Assembly: GCA_964519515.1 (NCBI GenBank)
Contig: CAZFIJ010000087.1
Location: 1-24,334, forward strand
Reading direction: 5' to 3'
Source of the DNA: Korarchaeum sp964519515
GTDB taxonomy: Archaea > Korarchaeota > Korarchaeia > Korarchaeales > Korarchaeaceae
Length of the DNA: 24,334 nt
The notes under the pieces are model-generated. The model did not search any database, was not told the DNA's origin, and worked only from the letters and a program-made list of their open reading frames with translations. Made by a program: the position numbers and the translations under genes. This document shows, piece by piece, positions 1 to 6,599 of this stretch (the stretch's first letter is position 1; each line of letters begins with the position of its first letter).

Positions 1-2
1 TT

Positions 3-755
3 AATGTGAGCCTGGCTGTATGCGAGGTGGACTGCCTGGGGGTGATAGGGATGAACTGATCGGGGAAATCCACTTTAGTCAAGACTATGATAGGGCTGCT
101 CAAACCTCAGCAAGGAAAAGTGCTATTCAGGGGTGAGGATGTCACTAAGTTCACAGTAGGCGAGCTGGCTAAGAGGATAGGGCTCATACTACAGAACCCG
201 GATTACCAACTCTTCACGATCTCAGCGATCGAAGAAGTCATGTTCGGCCTCAGGAACATAGGCGTGAAGGGAGAGGAAGCGAGGAAGCTCGCCTTAGAGA
301 TATTGGATATGGTCGGATTGAAGGAGAAAGCAGAATACTTCCCATTCAAGCTCAGCTTCGGAGAGAGGAGGCTCCTAGCGGCTGCAGCGACGTTAGCGTT
401 GAACCCCGAAGTGGTGATACTCGATGAGCCGACGACAGCTCAGGACTACAGGGGAAGGTACCTCTTAGCTGATCTAGCGAAAGACCTGCATGAGAGGGGG
501 AAGACGATCATAATGATAACTCACGATATGGATCTGATCGCTAAGTATGCGAATAGAGTGATAGTGATGGCCAACGGTAAGATAATAATGGACGGCGATC
601 CCCACGTGATATTCAACGATATCGAGAGGCTGAGGCAAGCTGGAGTGATGCCCCCCCAGATAACGAGGCTAGCTATTTCCATGAGCCAAATGGGAATACC
701 CAGCCAGATAATAAAGATAGAGGAATTCTTAGATGTAGTGGAGGTGGTCAAATGA
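3..755 (+). CDS. ECF transporter ATPase (EcfA/CbiO type), 5' partial, in-frame TGA
   Basis: This is the ATP-hydrolysing subunit of an energy-coupling factor importer for vitamins or metal ions, working with EcfT at the membrane. The uninterrupted part begins at ATG 87 (222 aa) and shows a Q-loop (LILQNPDYQLFT), the signature LSFGERR, Walker B VVILDEPTT with D-loop AQD, and the H-loop ITHD. Reading the same frame upstream gives GVIGMN, then TGA at 57-59, then SGKSTLVKT, which is a Walker A motif with a stop in place of the usual Gly (GGA to TGA). So 87 is not a natural start: an ATPase beginning there would lack the P-loop. The gene continues off the left edge. It overlaps EcfT by ATGA at 752-755. 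The family is certain; whether the gene is intact is not. Confidence 0.85.
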
Positions 756-1609
756 CGTTCAAGTATGTTGAGAAAGATACTATAATTCATAAATTGCATC
801 CGATGACGAAAGCCCTGCTTCTACTCGCTGCACTGATGCTAGCCCTCATCTTCACTTACGATTACTCCATAGTGCCCTTACTCATCGTCTTAGCTTTCGA
901 GCTCATAATATGGAGGGTAGCTGGTATAGAGTTCTGGAGAGTGGCTATAGTGATAAAGGTCCTGCTCGGGATATTCCTCTTCTTCATAATCGTTCAGGGA
1001 TTCCTATACAGGGGGGGCGTGACTCCATTATTCGCGATAGGTCACTTCAAGCTTTGGGAGAAGGATATAGGGGAGTTCACACTAGAGGGCCTTCTATACG
1101 GTCTCTTCATATCCGCTAAGATATTAGTCGTAGTGATAGCGGCCATAATATTCGTGATGACCACTTCGATAACGAAAATGTCAGCGCTCGCTCACAGCCT
1201 CAGACTCCCTTACAGCTTCTCCTTCACGCTACTAGCTGGTCTCAGATTCGCCCCACTGATATTCAAATCCTTCTCGGACATAAAGGATGCTCAGAAACTC
1301 AGAGCATTCGATATAGATAGGATGAACATAATAGTGAGGGCATTCAAAGCTTACGTCCCGATACTCACTCCTCTGATACTCAACCTCCTCAGGAGGGGGA
1401 TGGAGCTCCAGATATCGATAGAGTCGAGGGGATACGGGGCTACTAAGAACCCGACGCAATTAGAGGAACTCCATCTGAGGCCCAGGGACTATGTGACCTT
1501 CATCATAATAATCTTGATCTTCGCGTCCTCCATCTACGTGAATTATACGATCGCTCCTCCTCTCTACGCAGACTTCCTCCAATACCTCAGGTCATTACTG
1601 AGGGGTTGA
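752..1609 (+). CDS. ECF transporter transmembrane subunit EcfT (CbiQ family)
   Basis: This is the membrane scaffold that couples the two ATPase subunits to a substrate-binding S component. The 285 aa protein has hydrophobic segments at about residues 21-55, 65-85, 110-140 and 245-268. It carries the two short coupling motifs of EcfT: AQKLRAFDID in the middle and SIESRGYGATKNP near the C-terminus, which fits the consensus in which Arg-Gly residues contact the ATPases. The start codon lies inside the end of the ATPase gene (ATGA), so the two are translationally coupled. No S component is present in the window, so the substrate cannot be named. The length is normal for the family. Confidence 0.85.
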   Translation: MTFKYVEKDTIIHKLHPMTKALLLLAALMLALIFTYDYSIVPLLIVLAFELIIWRVAGIEFWRVAIVIKVLLGIFLFFIIVQGFLYRGGVTPLFAIGHFKLWEKDIGEFTLEGLLYGLFISAKILVVVIAAIIFVMTTSITKMSALAHSLRLPYSFSFTLLAGLRFAPLIFKSFSDIKDAQKLRAFDIDRMNIIVRAFKAYVPILTPLILNLLRRGMELQISIESRGYGATKNPTQLEELHLRPRDYVTFIIIILIFASSIYVNYTIAPPLYADFLQYLRSLLRG

Positions 1610-2688
1610 CCTTGTTAGATGTGACAGATGTGTTCAAGATATGCTCCGAGAGGAGGAGGGAAGGGAGGAGGGTGATAGATGCCCACATAGGGGAGCCCAG
1701 TCACCCTCCTCCAGTGAGTGTGAGCGAGATCCTCAGGGGGATAGGGGACGCGGGATCTAAGTACATGCCATTCGAGGGACTTAGGGAGACGAGGGAGAGG
1801 ATCTCTAAATTCGCTAGGGATTTTCTGAGGAGGGATATCGATCCGGATGGGATATTCGTGACTAATGGGGGAGCTCAAGCCCTAACATCGACTCTGATGG
1901 TCCTAAGGGAGAAGAAGATACTCCTCCCGGCCCCCGGATTCACTCAGTACTTCGATAACGCGAGGATAATGGGCTTGAGCTTCGCTACTTACGATTCCAC
2001 AGCAGAGGAGCTAGTCGATGAGATCTTGGGGAAGTTAGGTGATGCTGGAGCAGTCCTCATAAATTACCCCAACAATCCCACTGGCTTCTTACCTGAGGGA
2101 GATGTCCTCATGGAACTATGGGATGAGTTGAGGAGGAGGAACGTGCTGCTGATAAATGACGCAGCTTACTCTCAGATATACTTCGATTCGAGGCCCGAGG
2201 TACCGGGGGACATAATAATAGATACGTTCAGCAAGACCTTCGGGATACCCGGGCTCAGACTGGGTTACGTTTACTGGGGGTTGGAGGAAAGGAAGAAGAT
2301 ATTCGATGCCGTCTACATAACATCCGCTGGCGTCTCAGAGATATCTCAAATAATACTGAACTCCCTCCTGGACTCACTCAGGGAGGATTACTTAGAGCGC
2401 GTCAGATCTCACTATAGGAGGAAGAGGGATAAGATCGTCGAGCTCATGGAGGGCTTCTCCTTCCCCTATCCAAGGGGGGCTTTTTACATATTCGCTAGTC
2501 ATGAGAAGCTGAAGGACTCGAAGGAGCTAGCTCTAAAGCTCCTTCAGAGGGACCCAGCTGTGGGCATCGTCCCCGGGGATGTCTTCATGGGGGATGAGAG
2601 GAGCTTCAGGATATGCTACAGCCTCCTCAGCGATGAAGAAGCTGAGGAAATGGTCAGGATCATCTCAGAGGAGATTCATAAGATGTAA
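1606..2688 (+). CDS. PLP-dependent aminotransferase, class I/II (fold type I)
   Basis: This is a cytosolic aminotransferase of the aspartate/aromatic superfamily with unknown amino donor. Numbered from TTG 1606, it shows NYPNNPTG (153-160), the PLP-contacting Asp and Tyr in NDAAYSQIY (D185, Y188), the Schiff-base Lys in TFSKTFGIPGLRLGY (K210), and the conserved Arg of the phosphate-binding region just after it. The C-terminal GAFYIFA strand is also typical. At 360 aa it is slightly short for the family. It overlaps EcfT by TTGA, but GAGGGG at 1600-1605 is better spaced for a second in-frame TTG at 1612, so the true start may be two codons later. The 3' end overlaps the convergent NUDIX gene by 13 bases. 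Linkage to the transporter might mean its substrate relates to an imported vitamin, but that is only inference. Confidence 0.85.
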   Translation: MTLLDVTDVFKICSERRREGRRVIDAHIGEPSHPPPVSVSEILRGIGDAGSKYMPFEGLRETRERISKFARDFLRRDIDPDGIFVTNGGAQALTSTLMVLREKKILLPAPGFTQYFDNARIMGLSFATYDSTAEELVDEILGKLGDAGAVLINYPNNPTGFLPEGDVLMELWDELRRRNVLLINDAAYSQIYFDSRPEVPGDIIIDTFSKTFGIPGLRLGYVYWGLEERKKIFDAVYITSAGVSEISQIILNSLLDSLREDYLERVRSHYRRKRDKIVELMEGFSFPYPRGAFYIFASHEKLKDSKELALKLLQRDPAVGIVPGDVFMGDERSFRICYSLLSDEEAEEMVRIISEEIHKM

Positions 2689-3131
2689 TCTATTGGGAGG
2701 TACTTGACTCCGTTCCTCAATAAGCTAGCTAGCTTTCTCGTCGTCCTCGTCACATCCTCCCTAGTAGAGGCTTCCCCTAAGCTGAACCACGAGACCTCTG
2801 TGGCATCTCCTCCCGGCCTCTCAGATCCCTCTATCGAAGCGGGATCGAATATTATGTCCGCTATGACGTAATGGTACTTCACTCTATCATCTTCGTTCAC
2901 TACTACCTGACTCAGAGCGATTAAGCCGATCGGCTCCGCTGACAAATTAGTCTCCTCGAGTAACTCCCTCTTCGCAGCTTCTAAGATGCTCTCTCCAGCT
3001 TCTACAGCACCACCCGGTATGGACCACTTTCCCTGGCCCGGAGGTAATCCCCTCTTGACGAGGAGGAGCTTCCCCTCCCTCAAGAGGACGGCGCCCACGC
3101 TAGCTATAGCGTACTTCGGGAACTCCCTCAT
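2676..3131 (-). CDS. NUDIX hydrolase
   Basis: This enzyme hydrolyses a nucleoside diphosphate linked to another moiety (for example ADP-ribose or a modified NTP) with Mg2+. The Nudix box occupies residues 41-63: GAVEAG, E47, then RELLEE (55-60). The usual Gly near its end is Asn62. The N-terminal strand SVGAVLLREGKLLLVKRG and the KWSIPGG stretch before the box are typical of ADP-ribose pyrophosphatase-like members, but the substrate is not determined. The 151 aa length is normal. A TATA-like tract at 3152-3163 lies about 26 bases upstream of the ATG, so the transcript is probably leaderless even though the flavin reductase gene sits just upstream on the same strand. Confidence 0.85.
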   Translation of the reverse strand: MREFPKYAIASVGAVLLREGKLLLVKRGLPPGQGKWSIPGGAVEAGESILEAAKRELLEETNLSAEPIGLIALSQVVVNEDDRVKYHYVIADIIFDPASIEGSERPGGDATEVSWFSLGEASTREDVTRTTRKLASLLRNGVKYLPIDYIL

Positions 3132-3151
3132 AACTTGGAGGGGGATCGAGA

Positions 3152-3163
3152 GGTAAAAAAGTT
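3152..3163 (-). promoter_or_regulatory. TATA box of NUDIX gene (leaderless)
   Basis: On the minus strand the sequence reads CTTTTTTACC. Its centre is about 26 bases from ATG 3131, the usual TATA-to-start distance in archaea, so the message would begin at or near the A of the start codon. Confidence 0.5.
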
Positions 3164-3170
3164 GAGCCCC

Positions 3171-3683
3171 TCAGGGAGGCTCCTTCATGTAAGTAGGCGC
3201 CCTCTCCGGGGAGACCCCTCTCTTCACCTTATGATAGTAATCGTAAGTCATGACTTCCTCATCGCTGAGTATGTCTGCATCCACGAGCTCTCCTACGAAG
3301 ATCGTGTGCGTGCCGACATCGAGTGTAGAGGTGACTATGAACTCCATGTATGCGACTGATTCCTCCAATACTATGGGAACCCCAGTTTTCCCTATCTTAT
3401 ATGAGATCCCCTCGAATTTATTCAGATCTCTGCCACTCATGAAACCGAACCTCCCTATCAGTGTCATCGGAGCATCTCTCCTGAGGACGGATACTGAGAA
3501 AGCCCAACTAGCTTTTATGCACTCATGCGTCAGATTCTCTTTATTTATGCATACAGCGACCTTAGGAGGATCTGATGTCACTTGAAAGACCGTATTAGCT
3601 ATCTGACCGTTCAGTTTATCCCCTAATCTCGAAGAAACTATGTACACTCCATACGAGATCTTCCTCAGTGCCTTGGCGTTCAT
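3171..3683 (-). CDS. Flavin reductase-like FMN-binding protein
   Basis: This is a flavin reductase-domain protein of the flavoredoxin / high-molecular-weight rubredoxin (HrB) type. It binds FMN and passes electrons from NAD(P)H or a carrier to flavin or oxygen-detoxifying partners. The N-terminus (KISYGVYIVSS, GQIANTVFQVTSDPP, INKENLTH) and the C-terminal TYDYYHKVKRGVSPERAPTYM are characteristic. In HrB proteins that last segment leads straight into a rubredoxin domain. Here the protein ends seven residues after the YYHKVKRG block's APTY (EPP then stop), so the rubredoxin domain is absent. The full length is 170 aa. The ATG start lies about 25 bases after an A/T tract at 3700-3715. Function in oxidative defence is inferred from relatives. 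Confidence 0.85.
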   Translation of the reverse strand: MNAKALRKISYGVYIVSSRLGDKLNGQIANTVFQVTSDPPKVAVCINKENLTHECIKASWAFSVSVLRRDAPMTLIGRFGFMSGRDLNKFEGISYKIGKTGVPIVLEESVAYMEFIVTSTLDVGTHTIFVGELVDADILSDEEVMTYDYYHKVKRGVSPERAPTYMKEPP

Positions 3684-3699
3684 AATCCCTCAGGGAGGG

Positions 3700-3715
3700 A
3701 AAAAATAAAAAAATA
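3700..3715 (-). promoter_or_regulatory. TATA-like tract of flavin reductase gene
   Basis: The minus strand reads TATTTTTTATTTTTTC here, placed for transcription to start at about the ATG at 3683. An 11-base palindrome (TCCCTCAGGGA, 3686-3696) sits between it and the start and could be an operator. Confidence 0.45.
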
Positions 3716-3720
3716 CTGTA

Positions 3721-4296
3721 TCAGTAGAAAGTCACCCTACTCACATTCCTGCACTTCGATAAAGCTAATAGCTTTGAGATACTCTTCGGGAAGGAGACTT
3801 CATCGCAATCCCTTATCACTGCTACGTATCTCTCGAGAGTCGCTTCATCTACGTCTTGAGAGAAGACGATCTTCCTCACGCCCGATATCAGCACCCTCTT
3901 CCCGAACTTCTCGAAGTCCTCCTTATTGAGCTCTATCTCCTCAACGCCTGAGATCGGTATCGGAGCTAAATTTGAGATACCCTCACCAACTGACTTCCCG
4001 GCTTCTTTGACTCCCTCTAATAGAGGTTGAAGACTCCCCATGAGCCCGCCCCTGACATCAAGGAGGAGCCTCATCGCTTCATTTATAGCTTCCCCTATGC
4101 TTATCCCCAGCCTCCTAGATAGTTCAGCGACACTATTGTAAAGCTCTGGGTTGACCCCCCTTATGGTTATGTCCTTGCTCAGGCGTTCCCCTCCCGATGC
4201 CCTCACTACTACCTCCTTACCCGGAGACCTCACCTCAATGCCCTCGGGCGTCACACTCACTTCCTCTCTCGGGCGCTCCCCCCTACCCTCTGACAT
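3721..4296 (-). CDS. Ribbon-helix-helix domain protein with unknown C-terminal domain
   Basis: I do not recognise the whole protein. From the chosen start it is 191 aa. Residues 42-80 fit a ribbon-helix-helix (CopG/Arc-like) fold: a strand DITIRGV, a helix ELYNSVAELSRRLG, a turn ISIG, and a second helix EAINEAMRLLL. A Gly/Ser-rich linker (about 84-115) leads to a C-terminal alpha/beta region (about 118-191) rich in short strands (EIEL, RVLISGV, KIVFS, EVSFP, VTFY) with two late Cys. It could be a DNA-binding regulator with a sensory domain. ATG 4296 is preferred over an upstream in-frame start at 4347, because the TATA box at 4327-4334 lies inside that extension and is about 34 bases from 4296. 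Confidence 0.6.
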   Translation of the reverse strand: MSEGRGERPREEVSVTPEGIEVRSPGKEVVVRASGGERLSKDITIRGVNPELYNSVAELSRRLGISIGEAINEAMRLLLDVRGGLMGSLQPLLEGVKEAGKSVGEGISNLAPIPISGVEEIELNKEDFEKFGKRVLISGVRKIVFSQDVDEATLERYVAVIRDCDEVSFPKSISKLLALSKCRNVSRVTFY

Positions 4297-4326
4297 ACTC
4301 ACACCTATATTACATGTATTCATTGA

Positions 4327-4334
4327 TATATAAG
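4327..4334 (-). promoter_or_regulatory. TATA box of RHH-protein gene
   Basis: The minus strand reads CTTATATA. The predicted start of transcription is near 4304, giving a leader of fewer than ten bases before ATG 4296. The box lies directly next to the end of the upstream lyase gene. Confidence 0.6.
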
Positions 4335-4339
4335 CATTA

Positions 4340-5239
4340 CTAGTCACACAAGCCTAACTCTCTTAACACTTCAGTTATAGCAGCTACCACACTATCAGGC
4401 TCCTCCGTCAATGGGGGTCTCACATATGGCTTAACAGGAGCCCCCATGACATTCAGAGCTGTTTTAATCGCAGTGGGAAATGATGAAGCTATATCATAAA
4501 TAGAAGATAATTTCAAGAGCTTATGATTCTCATCTAAAGCTCTCTTAAGATCTCCATCTGCCCAAGCATCGTAAATAGATCTATGCATGCCCGGAGTCAC
4601 ATTGGCTAGGGCAGTTATACCGCCGTCTCCTCCCATCATCAAGTTGGAGAGGAGCATATCGTCCATCCCGGTTAGCACTGAGAAGTCCTTCCTGACCGAT
4701 CTCATCCTCTGAATCAATCTCCTCAAGTAGGAGAAGCTATCGTAAGTGACTTTAGCTCCCGCGATATTGTTGTACTCTTGAGCTAACTCGATGTAGAGTT
4801 CTATGGGCACATTTATCCCAGTGAGAGAGGGTATATTGTAAATTATTATGGGAAGATCTACTCTCTCAGCTATCTTAGAGAAGTGTAGCTTCAGCTTCTT
4901 AGCATCTATCTTGAAGAAGAATGGGGGAGTGACTATAACTCCATCAACACCCATGTCCTTGAAAATCGAGCCTAGTTCAATAGCTTTATCCGTAGAATTA
5001 TGGCTTATCCCCGGTATAACCCAGATCTTCCCACCGACTTCATCTATAAGTGCTTCAGTAAGCCTTATCGCTTCCTCTCTTTCCAGGTGAACGAACTCAC
5101 CCGTAGTGGAGTTCGGGAAGATGCCATGAACACCCCCTCTCAGTTGATGATACGCGAGCCACCTCAAAGCCTCGAAATCTATCTCGAGCTTCTCATCGAA
5201 AGGGGTTATCAAGGGGGTGATTATACCTCTGAAGGCCAT
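4340..5239 (-). CDS. DapA/NAL/KDG-aldolase family class I lyase (paralogue 1)
   Basis: This is a Schiff-base aldolase/synthase of the dihydrodipicolinate synthase superfamily, which also includes 2-keto-3-deoxygluconate aldolase and N-acetylneuraminate lyase. The 299 aa protein has the carboxylate-binding motif STTGE (44-48), the catalytic Tyr in YNIP (Y134), and the Schiff-base Lys in GAKVTYDS (K163). The residues after the Lys differ from the usual K[DE]SS of DapA, so a sugar-acid aldolase role is at least as likely as lysine synthesis; no other lysine gene is near. The gene starts with ATG after GGTGAC on the minus strand. A TATA-like ATTTATC at about 5270-5278 and a palindrome at 5281-5296 lie upstream. 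Confidence 0.82.
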   Translation of the reverse strand: MAFRGIITPLITPFDEKLEIDFEALRWLAYHQLRGGVHGIFPNSTTGEFVHLEREEAIRLTEALIDEVGGKIWVIPGISHNSTDKAIELGSIFKDMGVDGVIVTPPFFFKIDAKKLKLHFSKIAERVDLPIIIYNIPSLTGINVPIELYIELAQEYNNIAGAKVTYDSFSYLRRLIQRMRSVRKDFSVLTGMDDMLLSNLMMGGDGGITALANVTPGMHRSIYDAWADGDLKRALDENHKLLKLSSIYDIASSFPTAIKTALNVMGAPVKPYVRPPLTEEPDSVVAAITEVLRELGLCD

Positions 5240-5280
5240 AAAGTCACCGAATGATTAGATCGTCCTCTCAGATAAATCCA

Positions 5281-5296
5281 GTGATACTGATATCAC
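5281..5296. promoter_or_regulatory. Palindrome upstream of lyase gene
   Basis: GTGATA and TATCAC are perfect inverted arms around CTGA. The site sits immediately upstream of the probable TATA element of the lyase gene at 5239, where an archaeal regulator would commonly bind. No regulator is assigned. Confidence 0.35.
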
Positions 5297-5329
5297 AAAA
5301 ATATAACTAATATATCATTAATCATTTAA

Positions 5330-5640
5330 CTGTATAAAAATAACTTCAGTGCGGACGGCTCAAATAATTTACAATTCTTCCCATATGAATTCTCTTCAAG
5401 ACCCCTAAAACTGAGGCCTCAAGATCTAGAGGATCTGATCACTTCCGTGAGGATCGAAATGATCGTATCGGCGGCTCTTCTAACCTGGAGAGAGTCCACT
5501 GGAGAAGGCCTCTGATGCGGATCGATGAAGCGCTCACGAGACACCACTCGAGAGAGGAGACTCTAGACTCCCCTGATACTACTACGAGATCCCATATTCC
5601 CATATGGGAAATTTCCCATAATTTTGTCATCCGTAATCAA
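5330..5640 (+). pseudogene. Possible decayed coding fragment in the 5240-5759 spacer
   Basis: The 520-base spacer has no credible intact gene. On the plus strand a frame is open from 5330 to a TGA at 5513 without any early start codon, and encodes a protein-like stretch (LEDLITSVRIEMIVSAALL, then TWRES). A second frame then stays open to a TAA near 5640 and begins with VHWRR. The pair recalls, weakly, the AAL..RESRG.H.R motif at the C-terminus of the FrdA/NadB flavoprotein family with a frameshift in the ESRG box. The assignment is tentative; the region may instead be a structured untranslated region. Confidence 0.2.
5597..5610. repeat. 14-bp perfect palindrome
   Basis: TTCCCATATGGGAA is a perfect palindrome, followed at once by a further partial copy (ATTTCCCATAA). 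It lies about 150 bases upstream of the SudB gene. It may be a regulator binding site, but the distance from the promoter is large. Confidence 0.35.
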
Positions 5641-5721
5641 TAAAATACAAAAAGATACGCTGAATTTTGGGATGTTATTCATACAGATGGGAACCTCGCA
5701 CCACCGACTCTCTATGTAAAA

Positions 5722-5730
5722 GTTTTTAAG
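5722..5730 (+). promoter_or_regulatory. TATA box of sudBA operon
   Basis: GTTTTTAAG lies 30-38 bases upstream of ATG 5760. The predicted transcript has a very short leader; AGGGA at 5750-5754 could be a weak ribosome binding site. Confidence 0.5.
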
Positions 5731-5759
5731 TATTAAGAGGAGGAAGCATAGGGACGATC

Positions 5760-6599
5760 ATGTTCGAGATAGTTGGAAAGAGGGAACTAGCGCCCAACAT
5801 AAAGTGGATAAAGGTGAGAGCTCCCCTCGTGGCCAGGAATGCGAGACCAGGACAGTTCGTAGTCATTAGATTACATGAGAGAGGGGAGAGGATCCCTCTA
5901 ACTCTCTTCAGATGGGATAAGGAGGAAGGGACTATAGAGATAGTCTTTCAAGAAGTCGGGAAGACGACATACGAGCTCGGGACTTACGGTGTAGGGGATA
6001 AGATAGCTGATGTAGTCGGTCCCCTGGGCAAGCCGACTCATATAGAGAACTTCGGGACAGCAGTAGTCGTCAGCGGGGGTGTAGGGGCTCCCATAGGATA
6101 TTCGATCACTAAAGCCCTGAAGGAAGCAGGGAACTATGTTATCAGCATAATAGGGTTCAGGAACAAACAGTTAGTGATCTTGGAGGACGAATTCAGGGAG
6201 GTCAGCGATGAACTCCTCGTAACTACAGATGACGGGAGTTACGTGAGGAAGGGGTTCACTACCGATGTGTTGAGCGAGCTCCTAGAGTCCGGTAGGAAGG
6301 TGGATTACGTCTTCACAGTGGGCCCCGTCATAATGATGAAGAAAGTCGCTGATATAACTAGGAAGTACGGGATAAAGACTTACGCGAGTCTCAATCCCAT
6401 AATGGTCGATGGTACTGGGATGTGTGGAGCTTGCAGAGTGACTGTTGGGGGACAAGTCGTCTTTGCATGCGTCGCTGGTCCAGATTTCGATGCTCATCAA
6501 GTTGACTTCGATGAGTTGATGAAGAGATTAGTTCAATATAGGGAGGAGGAGAGAGTAGCGCTCGAGAGGTTCCTCCAAGTGAGCGTGGTGAGAGGATGA
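5760..6599 (+). CDS. SudB / NfnA-type ferredoxin:NADP+ oxidoreductase small subunit
   Basis: This is the small FAD and [2Fe-2S] subunit of the NfnAB / sulfide dehydrogenase (SudBA) complex, which carries out flavin-based electron bifurcation between NADH, ferredoxin and NADP(H) in the cytosol. The 279 aa protein has an N-terminal FAD barrel (PGQFVVIRL at 30-38, IPLTLF at 45-50), a nucleotide-binding SGGVGAPIGYSI (105-116) and the C-terminal cluster motif DGTGMCGACRV with Cys222, Cys225 and Cys237. Asp217 precedes them; an Asp ligand has been proposed for this cluster in Pyrococcus. The FDAHQVDFDEL ending is diagnostic. It overlaps the large-subunit gene by ATGA. The same fold serves PyrK and GltD-associated proteins, but the pairing supports SudB/NfnA. 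Confidence 0.9.
   Translation: MFEIVGKRELAPNIKWIKVRAPLVARNARPGQFVVIRLHERGERIPLTLFRWDKEEGTIEIVFQEVGKTTYELGTYGVGDKIADVVGPLGKPTHIENFGTAVVVSGGVGAPIGYSITKALKEAGNYVISIIGFRNKQLVILEDEFREVSDELLVTTDDGSYVRKGFTTDVLSELLESGRKVDYVFTVGPVIMMKKVADITRKYGIKTYASLNPIMVDGTGMCGACRVTVGGQVVFACVAGPDFDAHQVDFDELMKRLVQYREEERVALERFLQVSVVRG

Noticed and set aside
57..59. TGA in EcfA as selenocysteine or another recoded codon
   Set aside because: The position is an invariant Gly of the Walker A loop, there is no reason for a selenocysteine there, and nearby bases also look altered.
4340..5239. Naming the lyase dapA for lysine synthesis
   Set aside because: No lysine genes nearby and the residues after the Schiff-base Lys differ from DapA; family level only is justified.
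5520..5580. Possible C/D box guide RNA (CGATGA ... CTGA)
   Set aside because: The C box lacks the full RTGATGA, there is no clear C'/D' pair and no terminal stem.
5439..5630. Minus-strand frame of 63 codons in the spacer
   Set aside because: Its composition is not protein-like, and it covers the palindrome and lies opposite the better plus-strand fragments.
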